From contig NZ_JAGGKR010000001.1 in the NCBI RefSeq assembly GCF_017873855.1, forward strand, positions 682,001-746,000: a DNA stretch of 64,000 nt, in the 5' to 3' direction. This DNA comes from Methanolinea mesophila (GTDB lineage: Archaea; Halobacteriota; Methanomicrobia; Methanomicrobiales; Methanospirillaceae). The translations under genes were made by a program, and so were the position numbers. Shown here one piece after another: positions 1 to 9,482 of the stretch (positions are counted from its first letter, which is position 1; every line of letters begins with the position of its first letter). The notes beneath the pieces were generated by a model. The model saw only the letters and a program-made list of their open reading frames with translations, was not told the origin of the DNA and made no database searches.

Positions 1-137
1 TACGTGCAGTCAGGGCGGCGATGAAGCGCGATGTCGCCACCGGGGAAGGTGTCCACGTGGCGGTCATCACAAAGGACTCCTACCGCGAGATCCCTGAAGA
101 AGAACTGCAGAAAAAATTCGGCAAAATCCTCGCATAA
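1..137 (+). CDS. psmB: Proteasome subunit beta, C-terminal end (partial)
   Basis: Only the last 44 codons are inside the window; the reading frame enters at base 3 and stops at TAA 135-137. The tail reads RAAMKRDVATGEGVHVAVIT, which matches the end of archaeal 20S proteasome beta subunits, where this segment forms the last core helix and strand. The beta subunit supplies the N-terminal threonine protease sites of the archaeal 20S core. Its neighbour aCPSF1/FttA follows after 21 bases on the same strand, a pairing known from other euryarchaea. The short length limits certainty. Confidence 0.8.
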   Translation, partial: RAVRAAMKRDVATGEGVHVAVITKDSYREIPEEELQKKFGKILA

Positions 138-158
138 AACTTTTTTAGGACGATTTTA

Positions 159-2048
159 ATGCTCATTGAAGAACGACTGAAAGAACTAAAGGATAAGATC
201 AACGATAAGATCCCTTCCGGGATCACCGTCTCGGACGTGGAGTTCGAGGGGCCTGAACTGGTCATCTATACCGACGACCCCAAGAGATTCGCCGACGAGG
301 CGGACCTGATCAAGATCCTTGCCAGGGACCTCCGTAAAAGGATCGTCATACGCCCCAACGTCCTGGAGGACCCGGAAAAGGCAGTGAACGATATCCGGTC
401 GGTAGTCGCGGAGAATGCAGGCATCACCGACATCTTTTTTGACCCCGACACGGGAGAGGTCCTGATCGAGGCCGAGAAGCCCGGAGTGGTCATCGGCAAG
501 AACGGGACCACGCTCCGGGAGATTACCAAGCACATCGGGTGGACTCCCAAGGTGGTCCGCACCCCACCCATCGAGAGCGGGACGGTGAAACAGATCCGCC
601 AGTACCTGCGGTCCGTAAACGAGGAACGAAAGACCTTCCTCCGGACCATAGGAAGGAGGATCCACCGTGACGTGATCTCCAAGGACCAGTGGGTCCGGGT
701 CACCATGCTCGGTTGCTGCAGGGAGGTGGGAAGGGCGGCATTCCTCCTTTCCACGCCCGAGAGCAGGGTCCTGATAGACTGCGGGGAGAAGCCCGACAAT
801 ACGAACAGCACTCCCTACCTCTACGTCCCTGAGATCCACCCCCTGACCCAGCTGGATGCGGTGGTGCTTACCCATGCCCACCTGGACCACTGTGCCCTCG
901 TCCCCCTCCTCTACAAGTACGGGTACGACGGCCCGGTGTACAGCACACCTCCCACCCGCGACCTCTCGGCCATGCTCCAGCTTGACTACCTGGACGTAGT
1001 GAGCAAGGAAGACCGGAAGATCCCGTACAGCTCGAACGAGGTGAAGAATTACATCCGGCACTCCATCACCCTGAACTACGGGAGCGTCACCGATATCGCC
1101 CCGGACATCAAGCTCACCTTCCATAACGCCGGGCATATCCTGGGATCTGCGATCGCGCACTTCCACATAGGAGACGGGCTCTACAACATCGCGTTCACCG
1201 GCGATTTCAATTACAGCAGGAGCAGGCTGTTCAACCCGGCGACCAACAATTTCCCCCGCCTCGAGGCCCTTTTCATGGAGAGCACCTATGGGGGGAGCAA
1301 CGACGTGCAGCCCGCCAGGGGCGACGCAGAGGAGAAACTCTACGAGACGGTCCAGAACGTGGTGAGCCGCGGCGGGAAGGTCATTATCCCGGCGTTTGCG
1401 GTGGGCCGTTCCCAGGAGGTCATGCTCGCCCTCGAAGAGGGGATGCGCAGGGAAAAGATCCCCAGGATGAAGATCTATCTCGACGGGATGATCCGGGAGG
1501 CCACGGCGATCCACACCACCTACCCGGAGTACCTGAACTCTGACCTGCGAAACCAGATCTTCAAGGAGGGCTTAAACCCGTTCCTGGCGGAATGTTTCGT
1601 CCCGGTCGATTCCTCGGACCTGAGGGGAAGGGTCATCGCAGGGGACCCCTGCGTGATCATCACCACCAGCGGGATGCTCAACGGCGGACCGGTCATGGAA
1701 TACCTGAGCAACCTCGCGGCCGACGAAAGGAATGCGCTGGTATTCGTCGGATACCAGGCGGACGGGACGCTCGGGAGGAGGATCCAGAAAGGATGGCGCG
1801 AAGTGCCCCTCGGCCGTAGGGAGAGCATCGTGATCAACCTCGAGATCGTGACCATCGACGGGTTCTCGGGGCATTCGGACCGGAGACAGCTGATGAATTA
1901 CGTGTCCCATATGCAGCCGAAACCCGAGAAGATCTTCACCATTCACGGCGACGAGAACAATACCATCGATCTCGCGAGCTCGATCTATAAACGCCACCAT
2001 ATCGAGACCCACTCCCCCCTGAACCTTGAGACGTACCGTATGATATGA
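159..2048 (+). CDS. fttA: aCPSF1/FttA, beta-CASP ribonuclease with N-terminal KH domains
   Basis: This 629-residue protein has the full length and domain order of archaeal CPSF1 (FttA), the factor that cleaves nascent RNA and terminates transcription. Residues 1-150 are the KH region, with a GxxG loop (GKNG) near residue 115. The metallo-beta-lactamase core carries THAHLDH at about 238-244. The beta-CASP part has [12 protein letters not shown] near 405 and FSGHSD near 569, followed by a C-terminal metal-binding His (TIHGDE). All expected zinc ligands seem present. It lies directly behind psmB and overlaps the next gene by 4 bases (ATGA). The identity is firm; the role is from published work on the family. 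Confidence 0.95.
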   Translation: MLIEERLKELKDKINDKIPSGITVSDVEFEGPELVIYTDDPKRFADEADLIKILARDLRKRIVIRPNVLEDPEKAVNDIRSVVAENAGITDIFFDPDTGEVLIEAEKPGVVIGKNGTTLREITKHIGWTPKVVRTPPIESGTVKQIRQYLRSVNEERKTFLRTIGRRIHRDVISKDQWVRVTMLGCCREVGRAAFLLSTPESRVLIDCGEKPDNTNSTPYLYVPEIHPLTQLDAVVLTHAHLDHCALVPLLYKYGYDGPVYSTPPTRDLSAMLQLDYLDVVSKEDRKIPYSSNEVKNYIRHSITLNYGSVTDIAPDIKLTFHNAGHILGSAIAHFHIGDGLYNIAFTGDFNYSRSRLFNPATNNFPRLEALFMESTYGGSNDVQPARGDAEEKLYETVQNVVSRGGKVIIPAFAVGRSQEVMLALEEGMRREKIPRMKIYLDGMIREATAIHTTYPEYLNSDLRNQIFKEGLNPFLAECFVPVDSSDLRGRVIAGDPCVIITTSGMLNGGPVMEYLSNLAADERNALVFVGYQADGTLGRRIQKGWREVPLGRRESIVINLEIVTIDGFSGHSDRRQLMNYVSHMQPKPEKIFTIHGDENNTIDLASSIYKRHHIETHSPLNLETYRMI

Positions 2049-3250
2049 AGTCCCGGATCCCGGTCTTCCTGGGTGTATTCACCGTAATGGCACTCTCCAA
2101 CGCGATCGTGCCGGTCCTCCCCGGTCTCGCGGAGGGCACCGTTGCCCAGAGTGCACTCTACTCCTCGTATTTTTTCGGAGCGCTCATCCTCGTGCTCCCT
2201 GCAGGTATTCTCGCCGACCGGATCGGCGAACTGCCGCTGATCCGCGCAGGACTCCTGCTCACCACCCTCTCCGGGGTGCTGCTGCTCGCGAGCAGTTCCT
2301 CGTATATGCTCCTCTTCTCCCGCTTCGCCGAGGGGTTCGGTGCAGGACTCTTCGTGGCTTCCGGCCTGGCATTTCTGAATGCAAGGCCGGATGACGCCCG
2401 GGGGAGCGGCATATTTCTTGCCATGCTGAACGTGGGGCTGGTGGTCGGACTGATCGGGACAGGCTGGATCGTCGATATGACCGGAGACCGGTATGCCGGA
2501 GTGATGCTCTTCACCGTCTTATCCCTGCTTCCCCTGCTTGCGAGCATGCTGATGAAGCCCGACAGGGAAACATCCCGTCGCGGGGAGGCCGCCGCCGGAT
2601 CCGGGCATTCCGGGACGGAAGGAAATCCGGGAGGAAAATCGGATCTTTCACGGAATACCCCGACGGAACCCGAGACTTTCCGGGAGATACTGGCCCGGTC
2701 AGGCCGGGTGATCCGCCAGTACTTCTGGCTTTGGGTCTCGGCGGTGATAATGATCGGGATTACCGGGGCCCTCACCGCGATCTACCCCCAGTTTTCCGGA
2801 CTGTCCCCCGCCATCATAGGGCTCCAGATCGCCGCGATGAATGTCTCTACCGCAGTGGCGGTGCTGATAGTCCCCCGGGCGAACCTTCACCCCATCACCG
2901 CAATCCGGGTATCCGCCATTCTCATGGCGGGTGCGGTGCTGCTCTCCTTCTACACCCCCTGGGGCTTTATCCCCGTAGGCTTCCTGGCAGGGGTGGTGAT
3001 GATAGGCCAGCTCACCTTCCTCTCCCGGGTGGAACCCCGGCAGGGAGCGGTCATGGGCCTGTTCAACGTGGCAAGTTACGGGGGTATGACCATTCTCCCG
3101 TTCATCGCCGGGGTTGTTGCACAGGAAGTATCATTCTTCGCCGCCTTTGCAACCTCGATGCTGTCCGCCCTTTTCATCGCGGCGACGATAGGACGATGCG
3201 GATGCAGCGATCCCGGGAAGAAAAGAGATGGCCGGAAAACCGGGGATTGA
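2045..3250 (+). CDS. MFS transporter, 12 TM type
   Basis: A 401-residue, strongly hydrophobic protein with about twelve membrane segments. The motif A loop of the major facilitator superfamily is visible at residues 54-66 ([13 protein letters not shown]). A long charged and glycine-rich loop, around residues 175-215, separates the two six-helix halves as is usual in the family. The start codon overlaps the fttA stop (ATGA), so translation is probably coupled. Substrate cannot be told from sequence; drug or metabolite efflux are the common guesses for such short MFS proteins. Confidence 0.85.
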   Translation: MKSRIPVFLGVFTVMALSNAIVPVLPGLAEGTVAQSALYSSYFFGALILVLPAGILADRIGELPLIRAGLLLTTLSGVLLLASSSSYMLLFSRFAEGFGAGLFVASGLAFLNARPDDARGSGIFLAMLNVGLVVGLIGTGWIVDMTGDRYAGVMLFTVLSLLPLLASMLMKPDRETSRRGEAAAGSGHSGTEGNPGGKSDLSRNTPTEPETFREILARSGRVIRQYFWLWVSAVIMIGITGALTAIYPQFSGLSPAIIGLQIAAMNVSTAVAVLIVPRANLHPITAIRVSAILMAGAVLLSFYTPWGFIPVGFLAGVVMIGQLTFLSRVEPRQGAVMGLFNVASYGGMTILPFIAGVVAQEVSFFAAFATSMLSALFIAATIGRCGCSDPGKKRDGRKTGD

Positions 3251-3409
3251 CCCCGGGATCCGGATGCCGGTGCATGACGGTTCGTGCCGTTCCGTGGGCA
3301 GCCGGATACAATCTGATCTCTTTATGCCTGCACGGGTGAATGAGGTGTTCATAGAAATGCAGCCGCTTCGTGCAGGTTCTCCTCCTGAGTATTCCTTTGT
3401 GGTGAAACC

Positions 3410-5062
3410 ATGAACCGTTCTCCGCAGATACCCCCGGAAGGGAGGGTGGTGACATTCATCGACCTGGGTACAAACTCCATCAGGGTCCTCGTGGTACGAC
3501 TCTTTTCGAACTGTACCTCAACGGTCCTCTCCCGCCAGAAGGAGGTGATCCGTCTCGGGGAGGGCGAATTCGACACTTCTCTTATCTCCGAGGCGGCGAT
3601 GGACCGTGCGGTCACGGTATGCCGGAGGTTCGTGGAGATGGCCCGTTCGTTCGGGACCGAAGAGTATCTCGCGGTGGCGACCTCGGCCACCAGGGAAGCG
3701 CGGAACCAGAACATTCTCCTCTCGCGCCTCCGGCACGAGTCGGGGCTGGACGTCAGGGTCATCTCCGGGAGGGAGGAAGCACGCCTTATCTATGAGGGAG
3801 TGGTCAGCGGAACCCATCTTGACGACCGCCTCGCCCTGCTCGTGGACGTCGGAGGGGGGAGCACCGAGATCGCGCTCGGGACCAGGTCCGGGTACCTTTA
3901 CCTGGAAAGCCTGAAACTCGGGTCAATCCGGCTCACAAACCTCTTTTTCCCGGGAGGGACGGAGAAGAGCGTATCCCGGAAAGAATACGAGCGAATCCGG
4001 CAGCACGTGAAGAACGAGATGGTAAGGCCGGTCCAGGAACTACGAAAATACCAGATCGACCTCACCCTCGCCAGCTCGGGGACCGCACAGAACCTGGCGG
4101 AGATCGCGGCGCGTACCGCAGAAGGAACGAAAAACGGGCAGGGAACAGAAATTTCACGGTCGGAACTCTCGCGGGTGGCGAACCTTCTCTGCTCGCTGTC
4201 TCTGGATGACCGCCGGAAAGTCCCGGGTATCAATCCGGAGCGTGCCGACATCATCGTCTGCGGGGCCGCCATCCTCGAGACCCTGATGGAGGAACTGAAA
4301 CTCGGGAGTATGCAGGTCACGAGCAGGGGCCTGCAGGACGGCCTCCTCACCGACTACCTCTCCCGGCTCGACGACTTCCCCCTTCTCGGGACGCTCACCG
4401 TAAGGGAGCGGAGCGTCCTCCAGCTGGGACGGTCCTGCGGGATCAACGAGCACCACGCCCGGGCCGTCGCCCGGCTCGCGCTTGACCTCTTCGATTCCGC
4501 CCGGGATACGGGGATCCACTCCCTGGGCGAGGAGGAGCGGGAACTTCTCCTGTATGCGACCTTCCTCCACGATATCGGGTCGTTCATCTCCTACAACAAT
4601 CATCATGCGCATTCCTACTACCTTATCCGGAACGCCGAGCTCCTCGGATTCGACCAGAAAGAGATCTCGGTCATGGCCTACATCGCCCGGTTTCACCGGA
4701 AGAAGCCGCCGAAGAAGAAGGCCCTGGAGACGACCGAGCTTGGGAAGGGTACGAGGGCTACGGTGAAGATGCTCTCCCTTTTCCTGCGCATGGCAGAGAG
4801 CCTCGACCGGAGTCACGCAGGCCTGGTGCACCACGTGCGGTTCATGAAGGCAAACCGGAACAACGAGGTCCGGCTGGAGATCGCGGCCGTCGAAGACTGC
4901 CAGCTGGAGATCTGGGGGGTCGAGAACGAGGTCGAGAACTTCTCCCGGGTCTTCGGACGGCGGCTGGTTCCCGTTGTACGAAAGATCGACCTCGGGGAGC
5001 TGGCCGAGTGCGGTACGGCCCGGCCCGTCCCTCCCCTTCTCGATCATTCCGGGAAACAGTAA
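3410..5062 (+). CDS. ppx: Ppx/GppA family phosphatase with C-terminal HD domain
   Basis: The 550-residue protein begins with an ASKHA-fold Ppx/GppA domain: the phosphate loop DLGTNSIR is near residue 17, VDVGGGSTE near 145, and the adenosine motif ASSGTAQN follows near 225. The C-terminal third is an HD-type helical domain with LHDIG near 386 and a following NHHAHS. This architecture fits exopolyphosphatase or pppGpp phosphohydrolase; polyphosphate is more likely in an archaeon, and ppk plus a CHAD protein lie 10 kb away. GGTGA precedes the ATG by about five bases. A possible TATA (TCTTTATGCC) lies near 3317. Confidence 0.88.
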   Translation: MNRSPQIPPEGRVVTFIDLGTNSIRVLVVRLFSNCTSTVLSRQKEVIRLGEGEFDTSLISEAAMDRAVTVCRRFVEMARSFGTEEYLAVATSATREARNQNILLSRLRHESGLDVRVISGREEARLIYEGVVSGTHLDDRLALLVDVGGGSTEIALGTRSGYLYLESLKLGSIRLTNLFFPGGTEKSVSRKEYERIRQHVKNEMVRPVQELRKYQIDLTLASSGTAQNLAEIAARTAEGTKNGQGTEISRSELSRVANLLCSLSLDDRRKVPGINPERADIIVCGAAILETLMEELKLGSMQVTSRGLQDGLLTDYLSRLDDFPLLGTLTVRERSVLQLGRSCGINEHHARAVARLALDLFDSARDTGIHSLGEEERELLLYATFLHDIGSFISYNNHHAHSYYLIRNAELLGFDQKEISVMAYIARFHRKKPPKKKALETTELGKGTRATVKMLSLFLRMAESLDRSHAGLVHHVRFMKANRNNEVRLEIAAVEDCQLEIWGVENEVENFSRVFGRRLVPVVRKIDLGELAECGTARPVPPLLDHSGKQ

Positions 5063-5157
5063 CCGAATTCCCGGTCTGAGGCACTAAGGACCCGCGGAAA
5101 AGCAACCCACGACACCGGGGTGCCCGTTGATCTCCATTTTCATTCGCCGGCCGGAGT

Positions 5158-5186
5158 CCTTTAAAATGCATCGCCGGGTATATCTT
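5158..5186 (+). promoter_or_regulatory. Probable archaeal promoter for the membrane protein at 5217
   Basis: Two TATA-like stretches, CTTTAAAATGC and GGTATATCTTGG, lie 35-60 bases before the ATG at 5217. The second would place transcription start near 5200-5205, giving a leader of about 15 nt. The GGAGGA at about 5188 is too far upstream (about 25 nt) to serve this start. Confidence 0.4.
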
Positions 5187-5216
5187 GGAGGAACGTGACA
5201 TCTATCCGAGCAGACA

Positions 5217-5630
5217 ATGAAACATTCCCGTTATGCGCTTCTCCTGTTCTTCGGTTTTTTGAGCTGGCTTATTCCTTTCCTGGTCTCGATCCCGTTCTAT
5301 TCGGTCCAGGGAACCCTTCTCGTCGACGTGTTCCTCTTCAAGAGCATCATGATCGTGGTCGGGTCCGTAGTCGGAACCCTCCTGATGGTGTGGCTCTTCC
5401 TCCGAATCAGGGAGGGCTATCTCATGGAAGGAATCCTGATCGGGTTCACCTGGCCGGTGATCAACTGGGTCATGGACGGGCTGATCCTCCTGCCAATGAG
5501 CGGGATGGACGTATCGGCGTACTTCGCCCAGATCGGGATCCGTTACCTGGTCATACCGGTTATCTCGGTCTCCATGGGATATGTGCTGGAAAAGTCCCCG
5601 GGATCCGGGTCAGCCTCGGGATCGGGGTGA
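5217..5630 (+). CDS. Small integral membrane protein, unknown function
   Basis: A 137-residue protein with four hydrophobic helices (about residues 6-26, 35-63, 72-95 and 103-125) and a short Gly/Ser-rich tail. I do not recognise a family. It ends 13 bases from the stop of the convergent znuB-like gene. An in-frame stop sits shortly before the ATG, so this is the first possible start in this frame. Codon use looks like that of its neighbours, and the alternating hydrophobic segments argue that this frame, not the longer overlapping ones, is real. Confidence 0.65.
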   Translation: MKHSRYALLLFFGFLSWLIPFLVSIPFYSVQGTLLVDVFLFKSIMIVVGSVVGTLLMVWLFLRIREGYLMEGILIGFTWPVINWVMDGLILLPMSGMDVSAYFAQIGIRYLVIPVISVSMGYVLEKSPGSGSASGSG

Positions 5631-5643
5631 AACCCGAAAATTT

Positions 5644-6471
5644 TTACCCGGACCGGGCATTGCGCCCGATCAGTCCCAGCCTTCGTTCTCCGAGGACCGC
5701 GAGGTATACCGCGACGCTCACCAGTATGATGGTCGCCCCGGAGGGAATGTCGAAAAGATACGAGAGCCATATCCCGGAGAAGGTGAAGATCATCCCCCCC
5801 GCCACGGCGATGACCATCATCCGCTTCATCTCGCCCGCGTATTCTCGGGCGATGGCGGCCGGAAGGGTAAGCAGGGCTATCACCAGGATTATTCCCACCA
5901 CCCGGATGAGCATCACGACGGTGAGGGCGGTCAGGCACAGGAGGAGGAGCATCAGGGCGGTTACCGGGAGGTTCATCACCCGGGCGTACTCCTCGTCGAA
6001 GGTGACCGCAAGAAGCGGGGAATACACGATGATGACGGCGCCTATGATCACCATTGCAAGGACACCCATCAGGAGCAGGTCCCCCTGCGGCACGAGCAGG
6101 ATATTCCCAAACAGGTAAGAGAACAGGTCGGGCGCGTACCCGGGGGTGAGGGATATGAAGAGGATACCGAGCGCCATCCCCGCCGCCCAGACGGCGCCGA
6201 TGAGCGTATCGAGGTTCTGCACCGCCTTCTCCCGTAAAATCCCGATCCCGGTCGAGACCGCGAGGGCGAACCCCACCGCACCCAGGATCGGGTCGAACCC
6301 CAGGTAATATCCGAGGCCGATACCCCCGAATGCCGCATGGGAAATCCCCCCGGAGAGGGCCACCATCCGTTTCACCACCACGTAGGAACCGATGATGCCG
6401 CAGGCGATGCTTGCGAGCAGCCCTGCAAGAAGCGCGTTCCTGAAGAATTCGTAGCCGAGGATCTCGAACAT
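5644..6471 (-). CDS. znuB: Metal ABC transporter permease (ZnuB/MntB type)
   Basis: A 275-residue multi-spanning protein of the ABC-3 permease family that imports zinc or manganese. About eight membrane helices are visible; the family's Gly-rich segment GGISHAAFGGIGLGYYLG lies near residue 40. It is the third gene of a regulator-binding protein-ATPase-permease operon, 100 bases after the ATPase stop. An excellent SD (GGGGAGGTGATG) lies just before the ATG. The metal cannot be decided from the permease. Confidence 0.92.
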   Translation of the reverse strand: MFEILGYEFFRNALLAGLLASIACGIIGSYVVVKRMVALSGGISHAAFGGIGLGYYLGFDPILGAVGFALAVSTGIGILREKAVQNLDTLIGAVWAAGMALGILFISLTPGYAPDLFSYLFGNILLVPQGDLLLMGVLAMVIIGAVIIVYSPLLAVTFDEEYARVMNLPVTALMLLLLCLTALTVVMLIRVVGIILVIALLTLPAAIAREYAGEMKRMMVIAVAGGMIFTFSGIWLSYLFDIPSGATIILVSVAVYLAVLGERRLGLIGRNARSG

Positions 6472-6571
6472 TATTCATCACCTCCCCGATAAAGGGTGTA
6501 CCGGAGGACCCGGCGGGGGACACCGGGGATGATCCGATCCGACGAACTCCTGCAACCGGCGATCGTGGGCA

Positions 6572-7348
6572 TCACTCCTCATCTCCTTCGTGCGGGTGGT
6601 CCCTGAGCACCCGGTGGGGGACCCCGTGGGCGATCAGGTCCACCGGGCACCCGTACCCGAACGCGAGCATCTCATCGGTGATCTCCGCCCCCCCGTGGGT
6701 GAAGATACTATGATTGAGGCAGGCGATCCTGGTCACATGAGCGGGAAGGACCCCGATATCATGGGTCACCATCACCAGGGTCTTGGTCTTCCGGAGCACG
6801 TCCAGCAGGTCGAGGAACTGGAGTTCGGTAGGAGCGTCCACGTACACGGTCGGTTCGTCGAGGATGAGCAGGTCCGGGTCTCCCACCAGCGCCCTGGCGA
6901 CGATCGCCCGCTGCTGCTCACCTCCCGACAACCTCCCGACCTGCTGCGAAGCAAGCCCGGAGAGTCCCAGGTCTTCCATCACCCGGTCGACTTCCTGCTC
7001 CTGATCAGGGCCGATCCTCCTGGATACCCCCCTCCCATGGCCCATGAGGCCCGAGCGGATCATCTCCCTCACCGTGATAGGGTAGGAGAAGTCGAAGGTC
7101 TTGAACTGGGGGACATACCCGATGAGTTCCCGTACCTCACGGGGAGGGCGGCCGAACACCGCAACGGCGCCGGTGTCGGGAGCGAGCAGACCGAGCATGA
7201 TCCGGAGCAGCGTGGTCTTCCCCCCTCCGTTGGGCCCGATTATTGCATAGAAATCCCCGCGGTCCACCACCAGGTCCACGTGCGAGAGAATCTCCCTCCC
7301 GTTCTTTGAATACGAAACATCCCTGATCTCGATTGCCGGCTGACTCAT
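6572..7348 (-). CDS. znuC: Metal ABC transporter ATPase (ZnuC type)
   Basis: A 258-residue ABC ATPase with Walker A GPNGGGKTT near residue 38, Q-loop in GYVPQ, signature LSGGEQQR near 140, Walker B LLILDEPT and H-loop THD. The length and the short C-terminal tail fit ZnuC/MntA-type ATPases. The start overlaps the stop of the binding-protein gene by 4 bases (ATGA), so the two are translationally coupled. It energises uptake through the permease encoded 100 bases downstream. Confidence 0.93.
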   Translation of the reverse strand: MSQPAIEIRDVSYSKNGREILSHVDLVVDRGDFYAIIGPNGGGKTTLLRIMLGLLAPDTGAVAVFGRPPREVRELIGYVPQFKTFDFSYPITVREMIRSGLMGHGRGVSRRIGPDQEQEVDRVMEDLGLSGLASQQVGRLSGGEQQRAIVARALVGDPDLLILDEPTVYVDAPTELQFLDLLDVLRKTKTLVMVTHDIGVLPAHVTRIACLNHSIFTHGGAEITDEMLAFGYGCPVDLIAHGVPHRVLRDHPHEGDEE

Positions 7349-8307
7349 GAAGTTGTGTCCTCCCCGGCAAATGCCGCCGCGACCCTGCGCATGTTCTCAA
7401 GGTATTCCTCCGAAAGGGGATCGACCAGCACGACCGTCCCGTTGATCTCTTCGGCAAGGACCTGGGCACCGCGGATCGAGAACTCGGGCTCGGCGAAGAT
7501 GACCCGGATATTCTCCGTCTCGGCCAGGTTTACCAGGTACTCCAGTTCGCGTGCAGTAGGCTCTTTTCCTTCCTCGCCGATCGCCACCTGGGTAATCCCA
7601 TAATCTCTCGTGAAATAGCCCCACGACGGGTGCGTAACCAGGATATCATGCACCCCGCTCCCGGCAAGGACCTGTCGGATCTGCCCGTCGGTCTCGTGGA
7701 GCCGGGAGATATAATCGTCGCTGTTTGCCCGGTACTCGTCTGCATGGGCAGGGTCGGCCTCTATGAGTGCGTCCCTGACGTGGGCGGTCATTATCTCCGC
7801 GTTCCTGAGCGAGAGCCAGATGTGGGGGTCCGGGGCTCCCCGTTCATCGGGATCGGTCCCTGCAAGCAGGGCGATCCCTTCCGAAGAATCGATCACCCTG
7901 ATCCCGGGCTCGATCTCCCGGAGCCTGTCGACGAGGACGTCCTCGAAAGGAAGGAGGCCGGGGCCGACACGGAAGTAGAGCGTGCTGTCGCTCAGCCGGA
8001 CGATCTCCCCGGCCGTGGGCTCGAACGTATGGGGATCCGCCCCCGGGGGGACCACGATCTGTACCGTCACGTGGTCGCCTCCCACTTCCCTCACCATCTC
8101 GGCCTGCGGAGGAAGGGTGACCGCGACCTTCAGGGGCTCCGCTCCGGTCACTCCGGCCGGCTGGGTGCACCCGGCGGCGAGGAGCGCACACACGACCAGC
8201 AGGAACACACATCCTGCGATTCCCACCGGCAGGTTCCTCCCCGGGGACCGCGCTTCCGGACCTCTCCCGGATATGTTTGGTACTCTCCCAAACATTCGGA
8301 CCCCCAT
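7345..8307 (-). CDS. znuA: Metal ABC transporter substrate-binding lipoprotein (ZnuA type)
   Basis: A 320-residue cluster A-I binding protein. A lipobox-like LLAAGC follows a hydrophobic stretch at about residues 30-47, so the mature protein is probably lipid-anchored outside the membrane. The expected metal ligands are visible: His in DPHTFEP, His in DPHIW, His in THPSWGYF and an acidic residue in AEPEF. The His-rich loop of many zinc binders is missing, so zinc and manganese both remain possible. The N-terminal 30 residues before the hydrophobic core are unusually long and polar; a later start is possible. It abuts the DtxR-type gene with no gap. Confidence 0.9.
   Translation of the reverse strand: MGVRMFGRVPNISGRGPEARSPGRNLPVGIAGCVFLLVVCALLAAGCTQPAGVTGAEPLKVAVTLPPQAEMVREVGGDHVTVQIVVPPGADPHTFEPTAGEIVRLSDSTLYFRVGPGLLPFEDVLVDRLREIEPGIRVIDSSEGIALLAGTDPDERGAPDPHIWLSLRNAEIMTAHVRDALIEADPAHADEYRANSDDYISRLHETDGQIRQVLAGSGVHDILVTHPSWGYFTRDYGITQVAIGEEGKEPTARELEYLVNLAETENIRVIFAEPEFSIRGAQVLAEEINGTVVLVDPLSEEYLENMRRVAAAFAGEDTTS
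8274..8294. promoter_or_regulatory. Inverted repeat resembling the DtxR-gene operator
   Basis: TGTTTGG, a 7-base spacer TACTCTC, then CCAAACA: perfect 7-base arms lying inside the first codons of the znuA reading frame. The core TTTGG/CCAAA also occurs in the palindrome in front of the DtxR-type gene. It may be an internal operator for znuABC, or evidence that znuA starts further downstream. Confidence 0.4.
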
Positions 8308-8733
8308 TCAGTCATCTCCCATGCACAGCGGCCCGTGGGTGATCTTCCCGCATATCCCGACGGTCGGATGGCCCATCGCCCGGCACATCTTGTCGATCGC
8401 CTCCCGCGAGGCATAGCACTCCATACGGGAGGCTTCCTGGCATGCCTCCTCGTCCGACAGCCCGTAATGGGAAAGGATGAGGCCCAGGATACGGTGGCGC
8501 CGGAGGATGAATTCCCCGTATTCCCTCCCGTACGGGGTGAGGACCACCCCGTGGTAGGGCTCACGGGCGATGAGCCCGATCTCCTCAAGTTCCTGGAGTG
8601 TTTTCGTGACCGTCGAGGGGTCGACCCCGAGCGCGGTGGCCAGCTCCGAGGTCTTTACCACGTCTCCTTTCCCGGCGATACACTTCAGGTACTCAACCTT
8701 TTTCGGGGTCAGCTCGAGCCCTGTGAATGCCAT
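8308..8733 (-). CDS. DtxR/MntR-family metal-dependent repressor
   Basis: A 141-residue protein with an N-terminal winged helix (about 10-65, including LGVDPSTVTKTLQELEEIGL) and a dimerisation region with conserved metal-ligand candidates: Glu/Cys/His in the stretch ASRMECYASREAID near 100-113, and a Cys-containing tail near 127-137. It lacks the C-terminal SH3-like domain, as MntR does. It is the first gene of the metal importer operon and most likely represses it when metal is plentiful. A palindrome overlapping its TATA box is a candidate autoregulatory site. Confidence 0.88.
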   Translation of the reverse strand: MAFTGLELTPKKVEYLKCIAGKGDVVKTSELATALGVDPSTVTKTLQELEEIGLIAREPYHGVVLTPYGREYGEFILRRHRILGLILSHYGLSDEEACQEASRMECYASREAIDKMCRAMGHPTVGICGKITHGPLCMGDD

Positions 8734-8760
8734 AATCCCATGAGTAGAGGTCGGGCGTGC

Positions 8761-8789
8761 TCAAAAATATTTTGGGTACAGTACCAAAA
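8761..8789 (-). promoter_or_regulatory. TATA box and overlapping palindromic operator of the metal-import operon
   Basis: On the minus strand an AAAATATTTTTGA TATA element lies about 30-40 bases before the ATG of the DtxR-type gene. Immediately upstream is an inverted repeat, TTTTGG-GTACAGTA-CCAAAA (8770-8789), covering the BRE position. Binding there would block TFB/TBP. Its core resembles the palindrome at 8274-8294. Confidence 0.5.
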
Positions 8790-8845
8790 AAGCGCCGACG
8801 CAGGTGGATGGGTCGCAATGAAAGTGGGTGAAATTGATTCCTTCC

Positions 8846-9369
8846 GGACTCCGCCCGACGGCGGGCGTAACGCCCCCGGGATCGTCTCCTATTCTGTGCC
8901 GTAAATATCAACAAGATGGTTCCGCCGTCCCCGAAGAGCGCCCCGGCGGCGGTTCAGGGACTGTTCTCGTGAAATATTTTCAGGATAGCACTTCGCTATA
9001 ATTTCAGCAGGGTCGGGTTCATCCGACGATTCAGGTTCTATCCCATTGGGGTTCGCCCAGCGGCAGGGGCGACAGCCCCTGGGAGCATCCTCCTATTCTG
9101 TGCCGTAAATATCAACAAGATGGTTCCGCCGCCCCCAAAGGGCGCCCCGGCGGCGGTTCAGGGACTATTCTAGTGAAATTCCTTTTCCATCCAACAGTAT
9201 AAATTCTATCCCCATTGGGGTCGCCCAAACGGCAGCCCCGGCATGATATCTCCGATAAATGTTTAAACCTGGCTGATATCGCTGATACACAAAAAAAATC
9301 CTGACCTATGACAGTCAAGGCATATCCTGTAGGGGCGCCGCAGCGGCGGGGCGCAGCCCCTGGAGCGTC
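8846..9369 (+). repeat. Array 1 of palindromic repeat elements A and B
   Basis: The 750 bases between the regulator and the cohesin lipoprotein hold no convincing gene. They contain four A elements (about 8846-8885, 9041-9088, 9208-9242 truncated, 9326-9369) and two B elements (about 8914-8975 and 9118-9180), always in the same orientation. A holds a hairpin GGGGC-loop-GCCCC; B holds CCGCCG...CGGCGG arms around a GC-rich core. The A-B junction segment CTCCTATTCTGTGCCGTAAA recurs 204 bases apart. The same elements occur at 21.75-22.35 kb. Confidence 0.75.
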
Positions 9370-9482
9370 AAACAAAGAAAAGTAAGACCTCTTTGATAAT
9401 CCTGGCAGGATATTTTTCAAAGGGTAATTATGAGTTCGCATTACGTGATGGAGGCGGAAGAATCCAACAAATCGAAAATAAA

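Noticed and set aside
186-1514. A 442-codon open frame on the minus strand opposite fttA
   Set aside because: It is the mirror of a strongly conserved gene in GC-rich DNA; the translation has no recognisable domain and fttA motifs are complete.
5195-6118. A 307-codon plus-strand frame starting after a GGAGGA
   Set aside because: It crosses the small membrane protein and runs antisense into znuB; its composition (many Arg, Pro, Thr) is that of a shadow frame, although the SD-like sequence is better placed for it.
5543-6523. A 326-codon minus-strand frame over znuB
   Set aside because: The same strand holds znuB in another frame, with clear membrane helices and a perfect SD.
8846-9369. CRISPR array
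   Set aside because: Repeat elements are of two kinds, vary in sequence, and are spaced irregularly by 30-170 bases; the separating sequences are themselves repeated; no cas genes.
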